64,000 nt of DNA, taken from positions 4,872,501 through 4,936,500 of the forward strand of contig NZ_CP031963.1 in assembly GCF_003443675.1 (NCBI RefSeq), in the 5' to 3' direction. Shown here piece after piece: positions 1-8,505 of the stretch (position 1 is its first letter; each line of letters opens with the position of its first letter). The notes under the pieces are model-generated. The model ran no database searches and was not told the origin of the DNA. It saw only the letters and a program-made list of their open reading frames with translations. This DNA comes from Aquimarina sp. BL5. GTDB lineage: Bacteria > Bacteroidota > Bacteroidia > Flavobacteriales > Flavobacteriaceae. The position numbers were made by a program, and so were the translations under genes.

Positions 1-324
1 AAAGATACAGAAGAAGGAAGAAATATTCCGGAGATGCTTGGTCTTAAAATTGTGTTACATTATGGTCAGGAAATTAGTGCGGTTCCAATTGGTAAAAACA
101 TAAAACTTATGGGAGAAGATGTTATTATCGCCCATAGATTACTAAAAAACAAAATACCAATAGATGAATATATTTTACTTTCTGAAGATTTGTTATCGGA
201 ATATAAAGATAAGACTATCGAACGAAATTTTGGATGGGGAGAACTTCACGATCGAGAAACTGAATATAAGCATATAGGAGAAATTAACTATAGCTATATT
301 AATCTTGAACCTTTGGTTGATTAA
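1..324 (+). CDS. DUF2652-like (cyclase-fold) protein, C-terminal part
   Basis: The reading frame is open from the first base of the window, so this is the 3' end of a gene that starts upstream; the ATG at 34 is probably internal. The visible 107 residues include LKIVLHYGQ followed by a K-L-x-G-x-D-V-I-I-A-H-R-L-L-K-N stretch, which resembles the C-terminal half of DUF2652 proteins, a family distantly related to class III adenylate/guanylate cyclase domains. Whether catalytic residues are present cannot be judged from the fragment. The downstream 253 bases before the next gene show no gene and only a weak T-rich hairpin near 360-385. Family assignment is from memory of the motif. Confidence 0.6.
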   Translation, partial: KDTEEGRNIPEMLGLKIVLHYGQEISAVPIGKNIKLMGEDVIIAHRLLKNKIPIDEYILLSEDLLSEYKDKTIERNFGWGELHDRETEYKHIGEINYSYINLEPLVD

Positions 325-577
325 GGTTCGTTTTACTTGAATTTTATATAGTTTCGTCAAATCCGAAAAGGGTGCTTTTTTTCAAGTAACACTAAATTTC
401 TAAAACCATATTCTTATAATTTCCATCTTATGTTTGCTCTCTTTACGATAGAGTTAAGATAAATAGTATATGAGCAAAAGATGCCATTCTACTCAAGGTA
501 TCTTTGTAATGAACAAAAAAAGAATAATACAATTCTATTGTTCGACTTTACTATATTATTAATCTTAAAAAATTGCT

Positions 578-1084
578 ATGAATTATTTGAACATGGATGA
601 GAAAAAGCTTTTACCAGTAGTATTAGAATTAAATATACTTTTAGCCGATTACAATTTATACTACCAAAAATTAAGAGGGTTCCACTGGAATATTTTGGGA
701 AAAAATTTCTTTGATCTCCACATAAAATTTGAAGAATTATATAATGATGCTAAAATAAAAATTGATGAAATCGCAGAGCGTATTTTAACATTACAGCATC
801 ATCCAGTAAGTCAGTTTGCAGAGTATATCAAATTATCAGATTTAAAAGAAGTGACACCTTTGATGAAAGATATAGAAATGGTTACAGAATTACTTGGAGA
901 TCATAAAAAATTACTAACTCAAATGAGGGTGATACTGGAACATGCTGGAGAGGCAGGAGACGAAGGTACAATAGATATGGTAGGAGCTTATATTAGAGAG
1001 TTAGAAAAGTCAAGCTGGATGTTAAATGCTTGGTCTAAAAATACCTCAGACCATTTGGATACTAGTATGATTAGAAAAGCATAA
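578..1084 (+). CDS. dps: Dps-family mini-ferritin (copy 1)
   Basis: 168-residue Dps/ferritin-like protein, the usual length. Dps dodecamers oxidise Fe2+ with H2O2, store iron and often shield DNA. The ferroxidase signature is intact: GFHWNILGKNFFDLH supplies the two histidines, followed by FEELY and IDEIAERI with the acidic ligands shared across the subunit interface. The tail ends with WSKNTSDH and has no obvious Lys-rich DNA-binding extension. A second, divergent copy lies at 11557-12063 on the other strand, so this cluster carries two. Start is an ATG; no good Shine-Dalgarno is seen, which is normal in Bacteroidota. Confidence 0.93.
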   Translation: MNYLNMDEKKLLPVVLELNILLADYNLYYQKLRGFHWNILGKNFFDLHIKFEELYNDAKIKIDEIAERILTLQHHPVSQFAEYIKLSDLKEVTPLMKDIEMVTELLGDHKKLLTQMRVILEHAGEAGDEGTIDMVGAYIRELEKSSWMLNAWSKNTSDHLDTSMIRKA

Positions 1085-1130
1085 CCAAATAACCAAATTA
1101 ATAAATAATAACCTTTTAAAATTATATAAA

Positions 1131-1598
1131 ATGAAAATGATAAAATTAATAACAACATTGTTAATCACATTTACACTTACAGGTGCTATTGCACAAAGTA
1201 ATAAACAGGTTGTAAAAACTAGAACTACTAAAACATACGAGTTCAAGAAAGACGGTAAAACAGTGCCTTACAGAATCACTGTGTACAAAACAGGAAAGTC
1301 AAAAGTAATGTTGGATGAATCTGATAAAGGAAAGTTGAATCAAGATATAAAAGCCACTCCGCAACAAGTTACAAAATTGATTTATGTAGATAATGATCTA
1401 TATAGTGATTATGATAAATATATTGTATTACGATACACCAAAGATGCTAATGATAGTTTTGAATTAAAGCCTACAGAAAAGGGTTTTAAAGTAATAGTTG
1501 ATAATAAAAATGTAGAATATATTTTTGGAGAAGGAGTATATTTCGTGAATAACGCAGACAAAGATTACTTTTTTGTAGATGAATTTGATTCGATCTAA
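1131..1598 (+). CDS. Small secreted protein of unknown function
   Basis: 155 residues with a clear Sec signal peptide (MKMIKLITTLLITFTLTGAI then AQ/S, cleavage near residue 21). The mature part is hydrophilic, rich in Lys, Asp and Tyr, with a YEFKKDGKTVPYRITVYK segment that looks like a beta-hairpin; no family is recognised. It lies 46 bases after the dps gene on the same strand and is followed by a terminator, so the two may be co-transcribed. Function is not inferable beyond a probable periplasmic location. Confidence 0.75.
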   Translation: MKMIKLITTLLITFTLTGAIAQSNKQVVKTRTTKTYEFKKDGKTVPYRITVYKTGKSKVMLDESDKGKLNQDIKATPQQVTKLIYVDNDLYSDYDKYIVLRYTKDANDSFELKPTEKGFKVIVDNKNVEYIFGEGVYFVNNADKDYFFVDEFDSI

Positions 1599-1630
1599 AA
1601 AAATATTTAAAGAAATAATTGTTTTTAAAG

Positions 1631-1656
1631 ACTCCCTTTTTCGGGAGTTTTTTTTT
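1631..1656 (+). terminator. Rho-independent terminator after the dps/secreted-protein pair
   Basis: Six-base perfect stem ACTCCC/GGGAGT with a T-rich loop, followed directly by a run of nine T. It lies 33 bases after the stop of the secreted-protein gene. Confidence 0.85.
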
Positions 1657-1802
1657 GATTTTATAAGATGCTATCTGTAATAGCCTTTCTTTTTTGATGT
1701 ACCTTAACAAAATCTTATACTTCAAATCAAGAATAAATTATTTTTGTTTGTTAATTTTACGATAACGCTCAACAAAATAACATTCTAATCATTTTTTTAA
1801 AG

Positions 1803-2867
1803 ATGTACGCAGAACCAACAACCGCTATAGAAATTAATATTACTGCTAAGGATACTGAAGGAACAGTTAGGCAAATTCAGGAAGTTATAGGGGGAAGAAT
1901 AGAGGAACGATGGGGAGAGTACGAACTCACTGTTAATAATCTAAATGCTCATGGATCCATTAGATTTATTACGTTTGATTGGGGAGTAAACTTATTGGAA
2001 TATGATATTATATTTCATAAAGAATTTGTATTAGTAATGGATGCTTCAGAATACAATCCAATTCACTTTGCATATTGCCTTACAGGACATTGTGGACATA
2101 GATTTGGATTCCAAAATGAAGTACATACTTTAGAACAGTTTCAGTCAGTTATTGTCACTAGCCGAGATGGAGGATATAACTACGGGTATTTTCCAAAAGA
2201 AGAAAAATTAGAAATTAATGTAATACAAATTGCTAGAAAGAAATATTTAAAAAAGCGACTTAATAATGTATCACAGCTTAATGAAAGGCTGTATAAGGTT
2301 TTTATGGATGAAGATCACGAAAAAGCCTTTGCTTATTTTGGTACTTTTAATTTAAAATTAGCAGACCAGATAAGTGCTTTACGGAAAATAAAGCAAAAAG
2401 GTATGATAAGGATATTACAAATAGAAGGTATGATTTATCAAATTTTATCTATGCATATTCAACAACATGATCGAGCAATGAAAGAGAAAGTATTACCTAC
2501 TACGCTTTTAAAAAGAGAATTAAAGTTAGTTAGAGGTTTGGCTAAGAAAATTATCAAGGATGTAGCGAAAGATTATTCTTTAGAACAATTATCCGAAGAA
2601 ACAGGTTTACCTCAGGCAAAGCTTCAGGAAGGATTTAAATTATTATATGCTAGAACGGTAACAGAATATATTCGACACGTACGATTAGAAGCTGCCAGGG
2701 ATTTGATACGAACAACTGACATGAATATTTCAGAGATTGTTTATTCTATAGGATTTAGTAGTAGAAGTTATTTCTCTAAAATTTTTAAAGAAAAGTATGA
2801 TATTAGCCCTAATAATTTCAAAAACAGAACTGAATTGCCTTTAGACGAAGTCGTAGGTGTGTCCTAA
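1803..2867 (+). CDS. AraC-family transcriptional regulator
   Basis: 354 residues. The C-terminal ~100 residues (about 245-342) form the double helix-turn-helix AraC/XylS DNA-binding domain, with LEQLSEETGLPQAKLQEGFK as the first HTH and ISEIVYSIGFSSRSYFSKIF, the family signature, as the second. The N-terminal ~240 residues do not match a sensor domain I can name; they contain FVLVMDASEYNPIHFAYCL and GHCGHRFGF, suggesting a ligand- or metal-sensing beta fold. It stands alone, with its own upstream region, between the dps pair and the divergently oriented YtxH operon. It is a candidate regulator of the surrounding stress genes, which is inference from position only. Confidence 0.9.
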   Translation: MYAEPTTAIEINITAKDTEGTVRQIQEVIGGRIEERWGEYELTVNNLNAHGSIRFITFDWGVNLLEYDIIFHKEFVLVMDASEYNPIHFAYCLTGHCGHRFGFQNEVHTLEQFQSVIVTSRDGGYNYGYFPKEEKLEINVIQIARKKYLKKRLNNVSQLNERLYKVFMDEDHEKAFAYFGTFNLKLADQISALRKIKQKGMIRILQIEGMIYQILSMHIQQHDRAMKEKVLPTTLLKRELKLVRGLAKKIIKDVAKDYSLEQLSEETGLPQAKLQEGFKLLYARTVTEYIRHVRLEAARDLIRTTDMNISEIVYSIGFSSRSYFSKIFKEKYDISPNNFKNRTELPLDEVVGVS

Positions 2868-2872
2868 CGATA

Positions 2873-3076
2873 CTATTTAAAGAACTTTTTAATCAGATAA
2901 AATATACTATATTTCTTTACCGCACTAAGAACTGTGGAAACCCACTGATACGGTTGTAAATCATCTTTGAACTCAGATTTTAGAAGTTTCATTTCTTCTA
3001 AGGATATTTGACGTTGTAAACTCAATTTACGCAGATCTTGTTCTATTTCCTTGAATGAAGTGTATGTCTTTTTCAT
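2873..3076 (-). CDS. Small conserved-looking protein, last gene of the YtxH operon
   Basis: 67 residues beginning MKKTYTSFKEIEQDLRKL. A TTG 12 bases upstream (3088) would also be in frame, but the ATG at 3076 sits 4 bases after the upstream gene's stop and is preferred. The N-terminal half is a charged helix; the C-terminal half (VSTVLSAVKKYSIFYLIKKFF) is amphipathic or membrane-associated. It resembles a small Flavobacteriia family found after YtxH and holin-like genes (possibly DUF6327, from memory). Its stop lies only 5 bases from the end of the convergent AraC gene. Confidence 0.7.
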   Translation of the reverse strand: MKKTYTSFKEIEQDLRKLSLQRQISLEEMKLLKSEFKDDLQPYQWVSTVLSAVKKYSIFYLIKKFFK

Positions 3077-3080
3077 AGCG

Positions 3081-3428
3081 TTAATCAAAAAATTCTTGAG
3101 ACATTTTTCTTATAATGTTTTTATCAATTTTTTGGCGAATAAGATATGCTATACCTGTAATAGTAAACAGTGCTGCAGCCACTATTAAACAAGCTAATGC
3201 AGTACTGCCAATAAGTTGTCCTAGCCAAATTGCTCCCGACACCGTCAAGAATATTAATCCAAGGAAAAGCAAGCCACCAATAATGGCCAGCTTGCTTAAG
3301 AATGAAAATGCTCTTGCCAATTGCTGGAAAGCTTTAAGCTTATAATATTCTTGAGAGGCTTTTACATACTTTTCTCCAGAATCAAAAGCTTTATTAGAGG
3401 TTTCGTTTAATGCGTTAATTACTCCCAT
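3081..3428 (-). CDS. Phage-holin-superfamily-like / YqjE-like membrane protein
   Basis: 115 residues with an N-terminal amphipathic region (about 1-40) and two strong transmembrane helices (about 42-65 and 73-95), ending in a basic tail NKNIIRKMSQEFFD. This layout is that of the small 'phage holin family' or YqjE-like proteins that accompany YtxH genes in many bacteria; they are not phage lysis genes in that setting. Its ATG overlaps the stop of the upstream YtxH gene by one base (TAATG), which points to translational coupling. Role is unknown; probably envelope stress. Confidence 0.75.
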   Translation of the reverse strand: MGVINALNETSNKAFDSGEKYVKASQEYYKLKAFQQLARAFSFLSKLAIIGGLLFLGLIFLTVSGAIWLGQLIGSTALACLIVAAALFTITGIAYLIRQKIDKNIIRKMSQEFFD

Positions 3429-3757
3429 TACGATTTTTGTAATTTCTTGTTCTTAGCTTTCAGCTCGCTTAATTTTTTTTCAAGGGAAGTAATAACATCA
3501 TCTGCTTTATAACTTGCATCAGAAACTAGAGACTCAATTTTGGTGTCTAACGTTTCTTTTTGGGTAGATACAGTATCTGCTATCTGATGTTTTAAACTAG
3601 AAGCTTCTCTTGCTAAATGATCTTTGGTCGCTTGCGCTTCATCTGCTAATCTTTTTCTGGTATTTACACCTTTATCTGGCGCAAATAGAATCCCTAAGGC
3701 TGCACCAATTGCGGTTCCTGCCAAAATTCCTAAAAATGTATTTCCACTATTACTCAT
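3428..3757 (-). CDS. YtxH-domain protein
   Basis: 109 residues. The N-terminus has one glycine/alanine-rich transmembrane helix (FLGILAGTAIGAALGILFAP, residues 8-27) followed by D-K-G-x-x-T-R-K-R, the YtxH/gas-vesicle-GvpP-like signature. The rest is a long charged helix with heptad character, likely a coiled coil. Proteins of this family are general-stress proteins in Firmicutes and Bacteroidota with unknown biochemical role. First gene of a three-gene operon on the minus strand. Confidence 0.85.
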   Translation of the reverse strand: MSNSGNTFLGILAGTAIGAALGILFAPDKGVNTRKRLADEAQATKDHLAREASSLKHQIADTVSTQKETLDTKIESLVSDASYKADDVITSLEKKLSELKAKNKKLQKS

Positions 3758-4164
3758 TGTTATTGTTTTTTATGTTGTTAAAATATTTATTACAAAATTC
3801 ATCAAAAATAGTTGTAAGCTTTGACTCAAACCATAAGGATGTTAACGGAAATGATTTTTGGCAAACGAACTAACATTTATATCAAAAGCGTTCATCCTTT
3901 TACATCTCTCAATCTATCTTTGGAATGTAGTTAAAATGATGTTGGATGGCAAGTACAATCACAAGAATTTAACCTTCTACAGGAGAAATTATCGTATTTA
4001 CGTAAATGATGTTGGTACTTCCGTGAAAAATGTAGGAAGCATGTTCTGCTCAAAGATTATTTTTTGTTGGTATTGAGATTACAGGATACGGTAGAGAATT
4101 TTGACTTTACAAATAAGAAAATGGTTTACATAAATAATAAAAGTTTAATTAAAACATATAAAAA
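3758..4164. other. Gene-poor spacer with a possible small-gene remnant
   Basis: No complete gene is seen. The stretch carries the divergent promoters of the YtxH operon and the downstream plus-strand genes. On the plus strand, frame 2, two open segments are separated by one TGA (4007-4009); the second runs to a TGA at 4166-4168 that overlaps the ATG of the next small gene as ATGA. The encoded peptide includes LLKDYFLLVLRLQDTVENF, which looks more protein-like than random spacer. The 12-mer AAATGATGTTGG occurs twice here, near 3935 and 4004. This may be a decayed small gene; confidence is low. Confidence 0.3.
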
Positions 4165-4317
4165 ATGAAATTCGTAAAAGAAGAAGACGAGGAAAGAAGA
4201 GATTATATTTTTCAGAAAAACACAAAGACAAAAGTAGGGACAAAGTTTATTGTATTGGTATTGATTTTATTGATAGTTGGAGTTGTTGCTTCAGGAGTTT
4301 TCTTAGATGTATTTTAA
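4165..4317 (+). CDS. 50-residue single-span membrane protein
   Basis: Short ORF MKFVKEEDEERRDYIFQ then a single hydrophobic span (FIVLVLILLIVGVVASGVFL, residues 28-47). The highly charged N-terminus, one transmembrane helix and tiny size match the small envelope-stress membrane proteins common near Dps/YtxH genes in Flavobacteriia. The start is preceded by an A-rich leader (AAAACATATAAAAA), typical of translation starts in this group. No function can be assigned. Confidence 0.65.
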   Translation: MKFVKEEDEERRDYIFQKNTKTKVGTKFIVLVLILLIVGVVASGVFLDVF

Positions 4318-4409
4318 TGTTTATTGATGCTTTTGAAAGTAATAATCACGGCAAAATAGTGAATAAGTAGAAATCACAATCTTTTTTTTAATAGGTAAAT
4401 AATAACAAT

Positions 4410-4868
4410 ATGGCAAAAATAACTGAAGTGACCCTTGATAAAATTCCAGAATATATTGAGGTAGATGATGCTAAAACAAACACTATCATCGTAAAAACTG
4501 AAATACAGTTTCATCCATTGGATATATCTGGTAATATGGAGTATTTATTACATCTATTTGTCTACGATGTTCATGGCATGAAAGATGTCCCTGTATTGAT
4601 TTCTAATTGGGACGATACCAAAGTGTTGCGAGTAGTTAGAAATGAACGGAAGGATGATTTTTTATGCAAGGAAAGTATTTTGATAAGATCAGAAGAAGCA
4701 AATAAAGAAAATATAAGTATTAAAACACCTATGACTATCAGATTGGGGAAATTACAAGGCAATACTTCGGTATATACTAGAAAATTTGAAGTTTTTGCCA
4801 CACTTATTCCAGCGATAGATAGAGTATCAAAATGGTCAAAACCTTTTGAATCCCAGCTAGTTTTTTAA
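4410..4868 (+). CDS. Hypothetical cytoplasmic protein
   Basis: 152 residues, no signal peptide or membrane span. The sequence alternates hydrophobic and polar residues (YLLHLFVYDVHG, TIRLGKLQGNTSVYTRKFEV), suggesting a beta-sandwich. No family is recognised. It is 48 bases upstream of the PoxB-like gene on the same strand, so it may be in the same transcript. The start ATG is preceded by AAATAATAACAAT. Confidence 0.65.
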   Translation: MAKITEVTLDKIPEYIEVDDAKTNTIIVKTEIQFHPLDISGNMEYLLHLFVYDVHGMKDVPVLISNWDDTKVLRVVRNERKDDFLCKESILIRSEEANKENISIKTPMTIRLGKLQGNTSVYTRKFEVFATLIPAIDRVSKWSKPFESQLVF

Positions 4869-4916
4869 AAACAAAGAATGATGCTGAGGTTGAATAGTTA
4901 ATTTAAAAATAAAAAA

Positions 4917-6656
4917 ATGAATGTATCTGAACAGTTATTGGAAATATTGCAAAATGAAGGAGTGAAACATATTTTTGGAGTTGCAGGAGATGCTTTAAAT
5001 CCTCTTATAGATGCTATTGGTAAACAGGATATTATTGAGTGGGTTGGAGTACATCATGAAGGTAATGCATCTTATGCAGCGTTTGCTCAGGGAGAACTTA
5101 ATCATAATTTTGGGGTTTGCGCAAGTACTGTAGGTCCTGGTGCGTTACATTTGATTAATGGCTTATATAATGCAAAAAAAGAACGATCTCCTGTAATTGC
5201 GATAACTGGGCAAATACCAATCGAGCATTTAGGGACAAACTATCATCAAGAAGCTGATCTTAAAAAAATATATGATGACATATGTGAATATCAAGCGGTC
5301 ATTAGATCTCCTGAAGAAGCGCCAAGGGTTATTCTTAGGGCTATCAGGATTGCAGTAAATCACCAATGCGTTTGTAGAATAGAATTGCCGGCAGATATTG
5401 CGCAAATGAAAGCCGAAAATAGAAATTTTGTTCATACGATATTCAGATCAAAAAGTAACATTATTCCTAGTCAAGAGGAGTTGAACCTTGCTGCAAAACT
5501 CATCAACGAATCCAAAAAAATAGGAATTTTAGCAGGAGCCGGGTGTAGAGAAGCTAGAGAAGAAGTGATTAGTTTCTCACAATTATTAAAAGCTCCAATA
5601 ACGCATACACTAAGAGCAGCAGATGTATTTGATCACTCAACTGATAATGTCGTTGGATTAACAGGACTCATTGGTAATCCTTCAGGTTATAAAGCGGTGA
5701 TGGATTGTGATTTATTATTGATGTTAGGGACAGATTTTCCATATACCGATTTTCTTCCTGAAAACACTAAAACTATTCAGGTTGACATTAGACCAGAGAA
5801 TATTGGTAATCGTTCACCTGTAACTTTAGGTCTTCACGGTGATATTCAAACAACAATTACTTCACTTCATAGTTTATGCTCAGAAAAAAAAGATGATTCC
5901 TTTTTAAATACCTTAACGGAAAAATTCGTTGATTGGAAAAAATCTAACGATGAAAAAGCAAATCCAGCTAGGGACATGGAACCTTTGCACCCTCACATTT
6001 TTGCAAAAGCTGCTAGCGATCTGGCTTCCAATGATGCTATTTTTGCTATCGATACGGGAACCGCTGCCATATGGGCTTCTAATTTTATGAATTTTCATTC
6101 TGATCGGAGAATCATAGGTTCTTTTAATCATGGATCAATGGCAGTAGGTCTTCCATCAGCTATTGGAGCACAACTTCAATTTCCCAATCGAGAGGTTTGG
6201 GCATTAATCGGGGATGGGGCTTTTAATATGTCACTACAAGATTTTTCTACAGCAGTGAAGTATGAATTGCCAATTAAGATTATTGTATTCAATAATTCTC
6301 AATTAGGTTTTGTCAAAATAGAAATGGAAGAAGCTGGATTAGCACCTAATTTTGAAGCTCTCAAGGTCGATAATTTCGATTTTGCAGAGTACGCAAAGCT
6401 TTGTGGAGGCGATGGAATAAAAGTTACTCATGCAAAAGACATTTTGGCGGCTATACAAATGGCAAAAAACTCTAAAAAGCCTTTCATCATTGATGCAGTA
6501 GTTACAAATGCAGAACTATCTTTATCTCCTAAGATAGGTTTCGAAGAAGCTAAGGGTTTTGGACTGTCAAAAATTAAAGAAATATTTAGAGCATTTAATG
6601 GAGAAAAAGAACAGTGGGAAAATATTAAACAAGAAATAGAAGCTTATTTTGATTAG
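4917..6656 (+). CDS. PoxB-like thiamine-diphosphate enzyme (pyruvate oxidase/dehydrogenase type)
   Basis: 579 residues with the three-domain ThDP fold. The N-terminal PYR domain has FGVAGDALNPLIDAI and the catalytic glutamate in GVHHEGNAS (E48). The middle domain (about 190-330) is Rossmann-like and can bind FAD. The C-terminal PP domain has the ThDP/Mg motif GDGAFNMS (432-439) ending in NN (459-460). Length and motifs fit pyruvate:quinone oxidoreductase (PoxB) and pyruvate oxidase, which convert pyruvate to acetate or acetyl-phosphate and CO2. Acetolactate synthase is the main alternative. E. coli poxB is a stationary-phase and stress gene, which fits the neighbours. I did not see a clear C-terminal amphipathic lipid-binding helix like that of E. 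coli PoxB. Confidence 0.85.
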   Translation: MNVSEQLLEILQNEGVKHIFGVAGDALNPLIDAIGKQDIIEWVGVHHEGNASYAAFAQGELNHNFGVCASTVGPGALHLINGLYNAKKERSPVIAITGQIPIEHLGTNYHQEADLKKIYDDICEYQAVIRSPEEAPRVILRAIRIAVNHQCVCRIELPADIAQMKAENRNFVHTIFRSKSNIIPSQEELNLAAKLINESKKIGILAGAGCREAREEVISFSQLLKAPITHTLRAADVFDHSTDNVVGLTGLIGNPSGYKAVMDCDLLLMLGTDFPYTDFLPENTKTIQVDIRPENIGNRSPVTLGLHGDIQTTITSLHSLCSEKKDDSFLNTLTEKFVDWKKSNDEKANPARDMEPLHPHIFAKAASDLASNDAIFAIDTGTAAIWASNFMNFHSDRRIIGSFNHGSMAVGLPSAIGAQLQFPNREVWALIGDGAFNMSLQDFSTAVKYELPIKIIVFNNSQLGFVKIEMEEAGLAPNFEALKVDNFDFAEYAKLCGGDGIKVTHAKDILAAIQMAKNSKKPFIIDAVVTNAELSLSPKIGFEEAKGFGLSKIKEIFRAFNGEKEQWENIKQEIEAYFD

Positions 6657-6742
6657 ATTAAGTGACAATTGATAGAAATGAAAAGCATATCAGAATAACA
6701 AATCAATATTAATAAATAGATAGATAGATAGGATAAAATAAA

Positions 6743-7603
6743 ATGGAAAAATTAGGACTTACTGGAGAAAATTGGGAGCAATTTGTAAAATGGGTTTGGG
6801 ATTTTGTACCGGGGCTCTTTTCTGCAATTGTAATTTTCTTTGTTGGTATATGGGTTATTAACCTTATTAGTAGAGGGCTTCGTAAATTCTTTCAGAAAAA
6901 AGATTATGACGAGACATTAGAAAGATTTCTATATGACCTTATTAATATAGGTCTCAAGATTTTATTGATAATTTTGGTAGTAACTCAATTAGGAGTTCAG
7001 ACTTCTTCTCTTGTTGCGATATTAGGTGCAGCTGGTTTAGCCGTAGGTTTAGCGCTTCAAGGTTCTCTGGCTAATTTTGCTGGAGGTGTGTTGATTCTGT
7101 TTTTTAAACCTTTCAAAATAGGAGATTTTATAGAAACCCAAGGAGTTTCTGGTACAGTAAAAGAAATTTCTATATTCACTACCAAACTAAATACTTTTGG
7201 TAATCAATTGGCAGTAATTCCTAATGGCAAGGTATCTAATGGTAATATTATAAATTACTCATCAGAAGATAAAAGACGGGATAAAATAGAGATAGGAATA
7301 GCATATACGAGTAATATTAAAGAAGCAAAAGATATATTACTTGATTTGATTAACAATCAGGAAAAAGTTTTGAAAGACCCAGCTCCAGAAATTTACGTTT
7401 CTGATTTAGGAGATAGTGCAGTAACATTGTCATTGCGTTACTGGGCGACAAATGAAGATTTTTGGGCAGTTCATTTCTATACTATCGAAGAAGCTAAAAA
7501 ACGCCTGGAAGATAAAGGTGTATCTATACCATTCCCGCAGAGAGAAATCCGTATGATCTCAGATAATAAATCAATACAGAACGCCGAAAAGAAAGATTCA
7601 TAA
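6743..7603 (+). CDS. mscS: Small-conductance mechanosensitive channel (MscS family)
   Basis: 286 residues, the length of E. coli MscS. Three N-terminal membrane spans (about 17-40, 60-80, 85-125) are followed by the MscS pore helix with the Gly/Ala pattern GAAGLAVGLALQGSLANFAGG, here broken by positions 94-114. Then come the beta domain (FKIGDFIETQGVSGTVKEI) and the alpha/beta vestibule. These channels open under hypo-osmotic shock to release solutes. It follows the PoxB-like gene by 86 bases. A second, truncated-looking MscS protein lies at 14279-14812. Confidence 0.93.
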   Translation: MEKLGLTGENWEQFVKWVWDFVPGLFSAIVIFFVGIWVINLISRGLRKFFQKKDYDETLERFLYDLINIGLKILLIILVVTQLGVQTSSLVAILGAAGLAVGLALQGSLANFAGGVLILFFKPFKIGDFIETQGVSGTVKEISIFTTKLNTFGNQLAVIPNGKVSNGNIINYSSEDKRRDKIEIGIAYTSNIKEAKDILLDLINNQEKVLKDPAPEIYVSDLGDSAVTLSLRYWATNEDFWAVHFYTIEEAKKRLEDKGVSIPFPQREIRMISDNKSIQNAEKKDS

Positions 7604-7661
7604 ATTTGAATATAGAATCTATCGAGTCGAAGGCACTATGGAATAATTAAAACTAATAATT

Positions 7662-8045
7662 ATGAATTATGTAATCATTGCTATGCAGGTTGTCGTAGGA
7701 CTAAGTATATTAAACGTATGGCTCATTCAGAATAAAAGAGCTACAAAATGGAGAGGAGGCACTGCCGGTAATATTATCGAAGAGTTTCAGGTGTACGGAC
7801 TTCCAATATGGTCTTGTTATTTTATAGGCGCGCTAAAGGTTGTTTTGGCAGTTTTATTAATAATATCGATTTGGTATCCTGAACTAAAAGAATTTTCAGC
7901 ACTTGGTTTGGCAACTCTTTTATTAGGATCAATACTAATGCATTTTAAAATTAAAGATCCATTATATAAATCTTTTCCAGCTTTTTTGTTTTTTGTAATG
8001 TGTACTCTTATCGCAGCTAGTAGTCATATCAATATTTATTTTTAA
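7662..8045 (+). CDS. DoxX-family membrane protein
   Basis: 127 residues, four predicted transmembrane helices. The pattern VGLSILNVWLIQ, then a loop with FQVYGLPIWSCYFIGALKV and later GSILMHFKIKDP, is that of the DoxX/DUF417-like four-helix family. These proteins are linked to oxidative-stress complexes or quinone chemistry in some organisms; the reaction here is unknown. It lies 58 bases after mscS on the same strand and ends 7 bases before a convergent gene that also encodes a small four-helix membrane protein. Confidence 0.8.
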   Translation: MNYVIIAMQVVVGLSILNVWLIQNKRATKWRGGTAGNIIEEFQVYGLPIWSCYFIGALKVVLAVLLIISIWYPELKEFSALGLATLLLGSILMHFKIKDPLYKSFPAFLFFVMCTLIAASSHINIYF

Positions 8046-8052
8046 AACAGTT

Positions 8053-8397
8053 CTAAATAAAAGTATATTGAAGAAATATATATAAATTAAGAATAGCATA
8101 TAACAATGATGGTAAAGAAGCGAGTATAGAATCTTTGATTTTTATTCGTACTCCAAAACCAAGTAGCATTAATAAGGCCAAAGAACCGGAGGACACTGAG
8201 ATAAGAATGGGAGAATAAAAATAACCTACAATTAATCCTAAGCCTCCTAGTATTTGTAATACACCAGTCAAATTCCTTTTCTTTTCAAGACCAAACCGAA
8301 TAAATTCATTTTTCATATGGCTAGAAAGTAGACAACTGAATCCATACAAAAGAAAAGATAGAGCTGAAAAAAATATTATGATGGCTAGCAATTTCAT
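8053..8397 (-). CDS. Small DoxX-like four-helix membrane protein
   Basis: 114 residues, four hydrophobic segments (about 2-22, 42-62, 65-85, 92-112). The RFGLEKKRNLTGVLQILGG motif between helices 1 and 2 is typical of DoxX-like proteins in Bacteroidota. It faces the DoxX gene at 7662-8045 tail to tail with only 7 bases between stops, so two members of the same fold are adjacent but oppositely transcribed. Confidence 0.75.
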   Translation of the reverse strand: MKLLAIIIFFSALSFLLYGFSCLLSSHMKNEFIRFGLEKKRNLTGVLQILGGLGLIVGYFYSPILISVSSGSLALLMLLGFGVRIKIKDSILASLPSLLYAILNLYIFLQYTFI

Positions 8398-8445
8398 ATT
8401 TCACTAAGGTATTGAATGATCTATTATACTTAATTATATTATCAT

Positions 8446-8479
8446 AAAAAATGCAGGAACTTTAAATCCTGCATTTTTT
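8446..8479 (-). terminator. Bidirectional hairpin terminator
   Basis: Perfect 8-base stem ATGCAGGA/TCCTGCAT (8451-8458 and 8467-8474), flanked by A6 on the left and T6 on the right, so it can terminate on either strand. On the minus strand it ends the FNT-HPF-DJ-1 genes. Confidence 0.8.
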
Positions 8480-8505
8480 GTAAGATATATTTTGTTGTTA
8501 AAGAA

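Noticed and set aside
3081..3428. Phage lysis holin
   Set aside because: It is holin-like in shape, but there is no endolysin or phage gene nearby and it is coupled to a YtxH gene, a known stress-gene setting.
3858..4076. 72-codon plus-strand ORF before the 50-residue gene
   Set aside because: Its peptide has no recognisable features, and the more protein-like signal lies in a different frame of the same stretch.
4917..6656. Acetolactate synthase
   Set aside because: The ThDP fold is shared, but neighbours are not branched-chain amino-acid genes and no regulatory small subunit is present; the PoxB-like call is preferred, though not proven.
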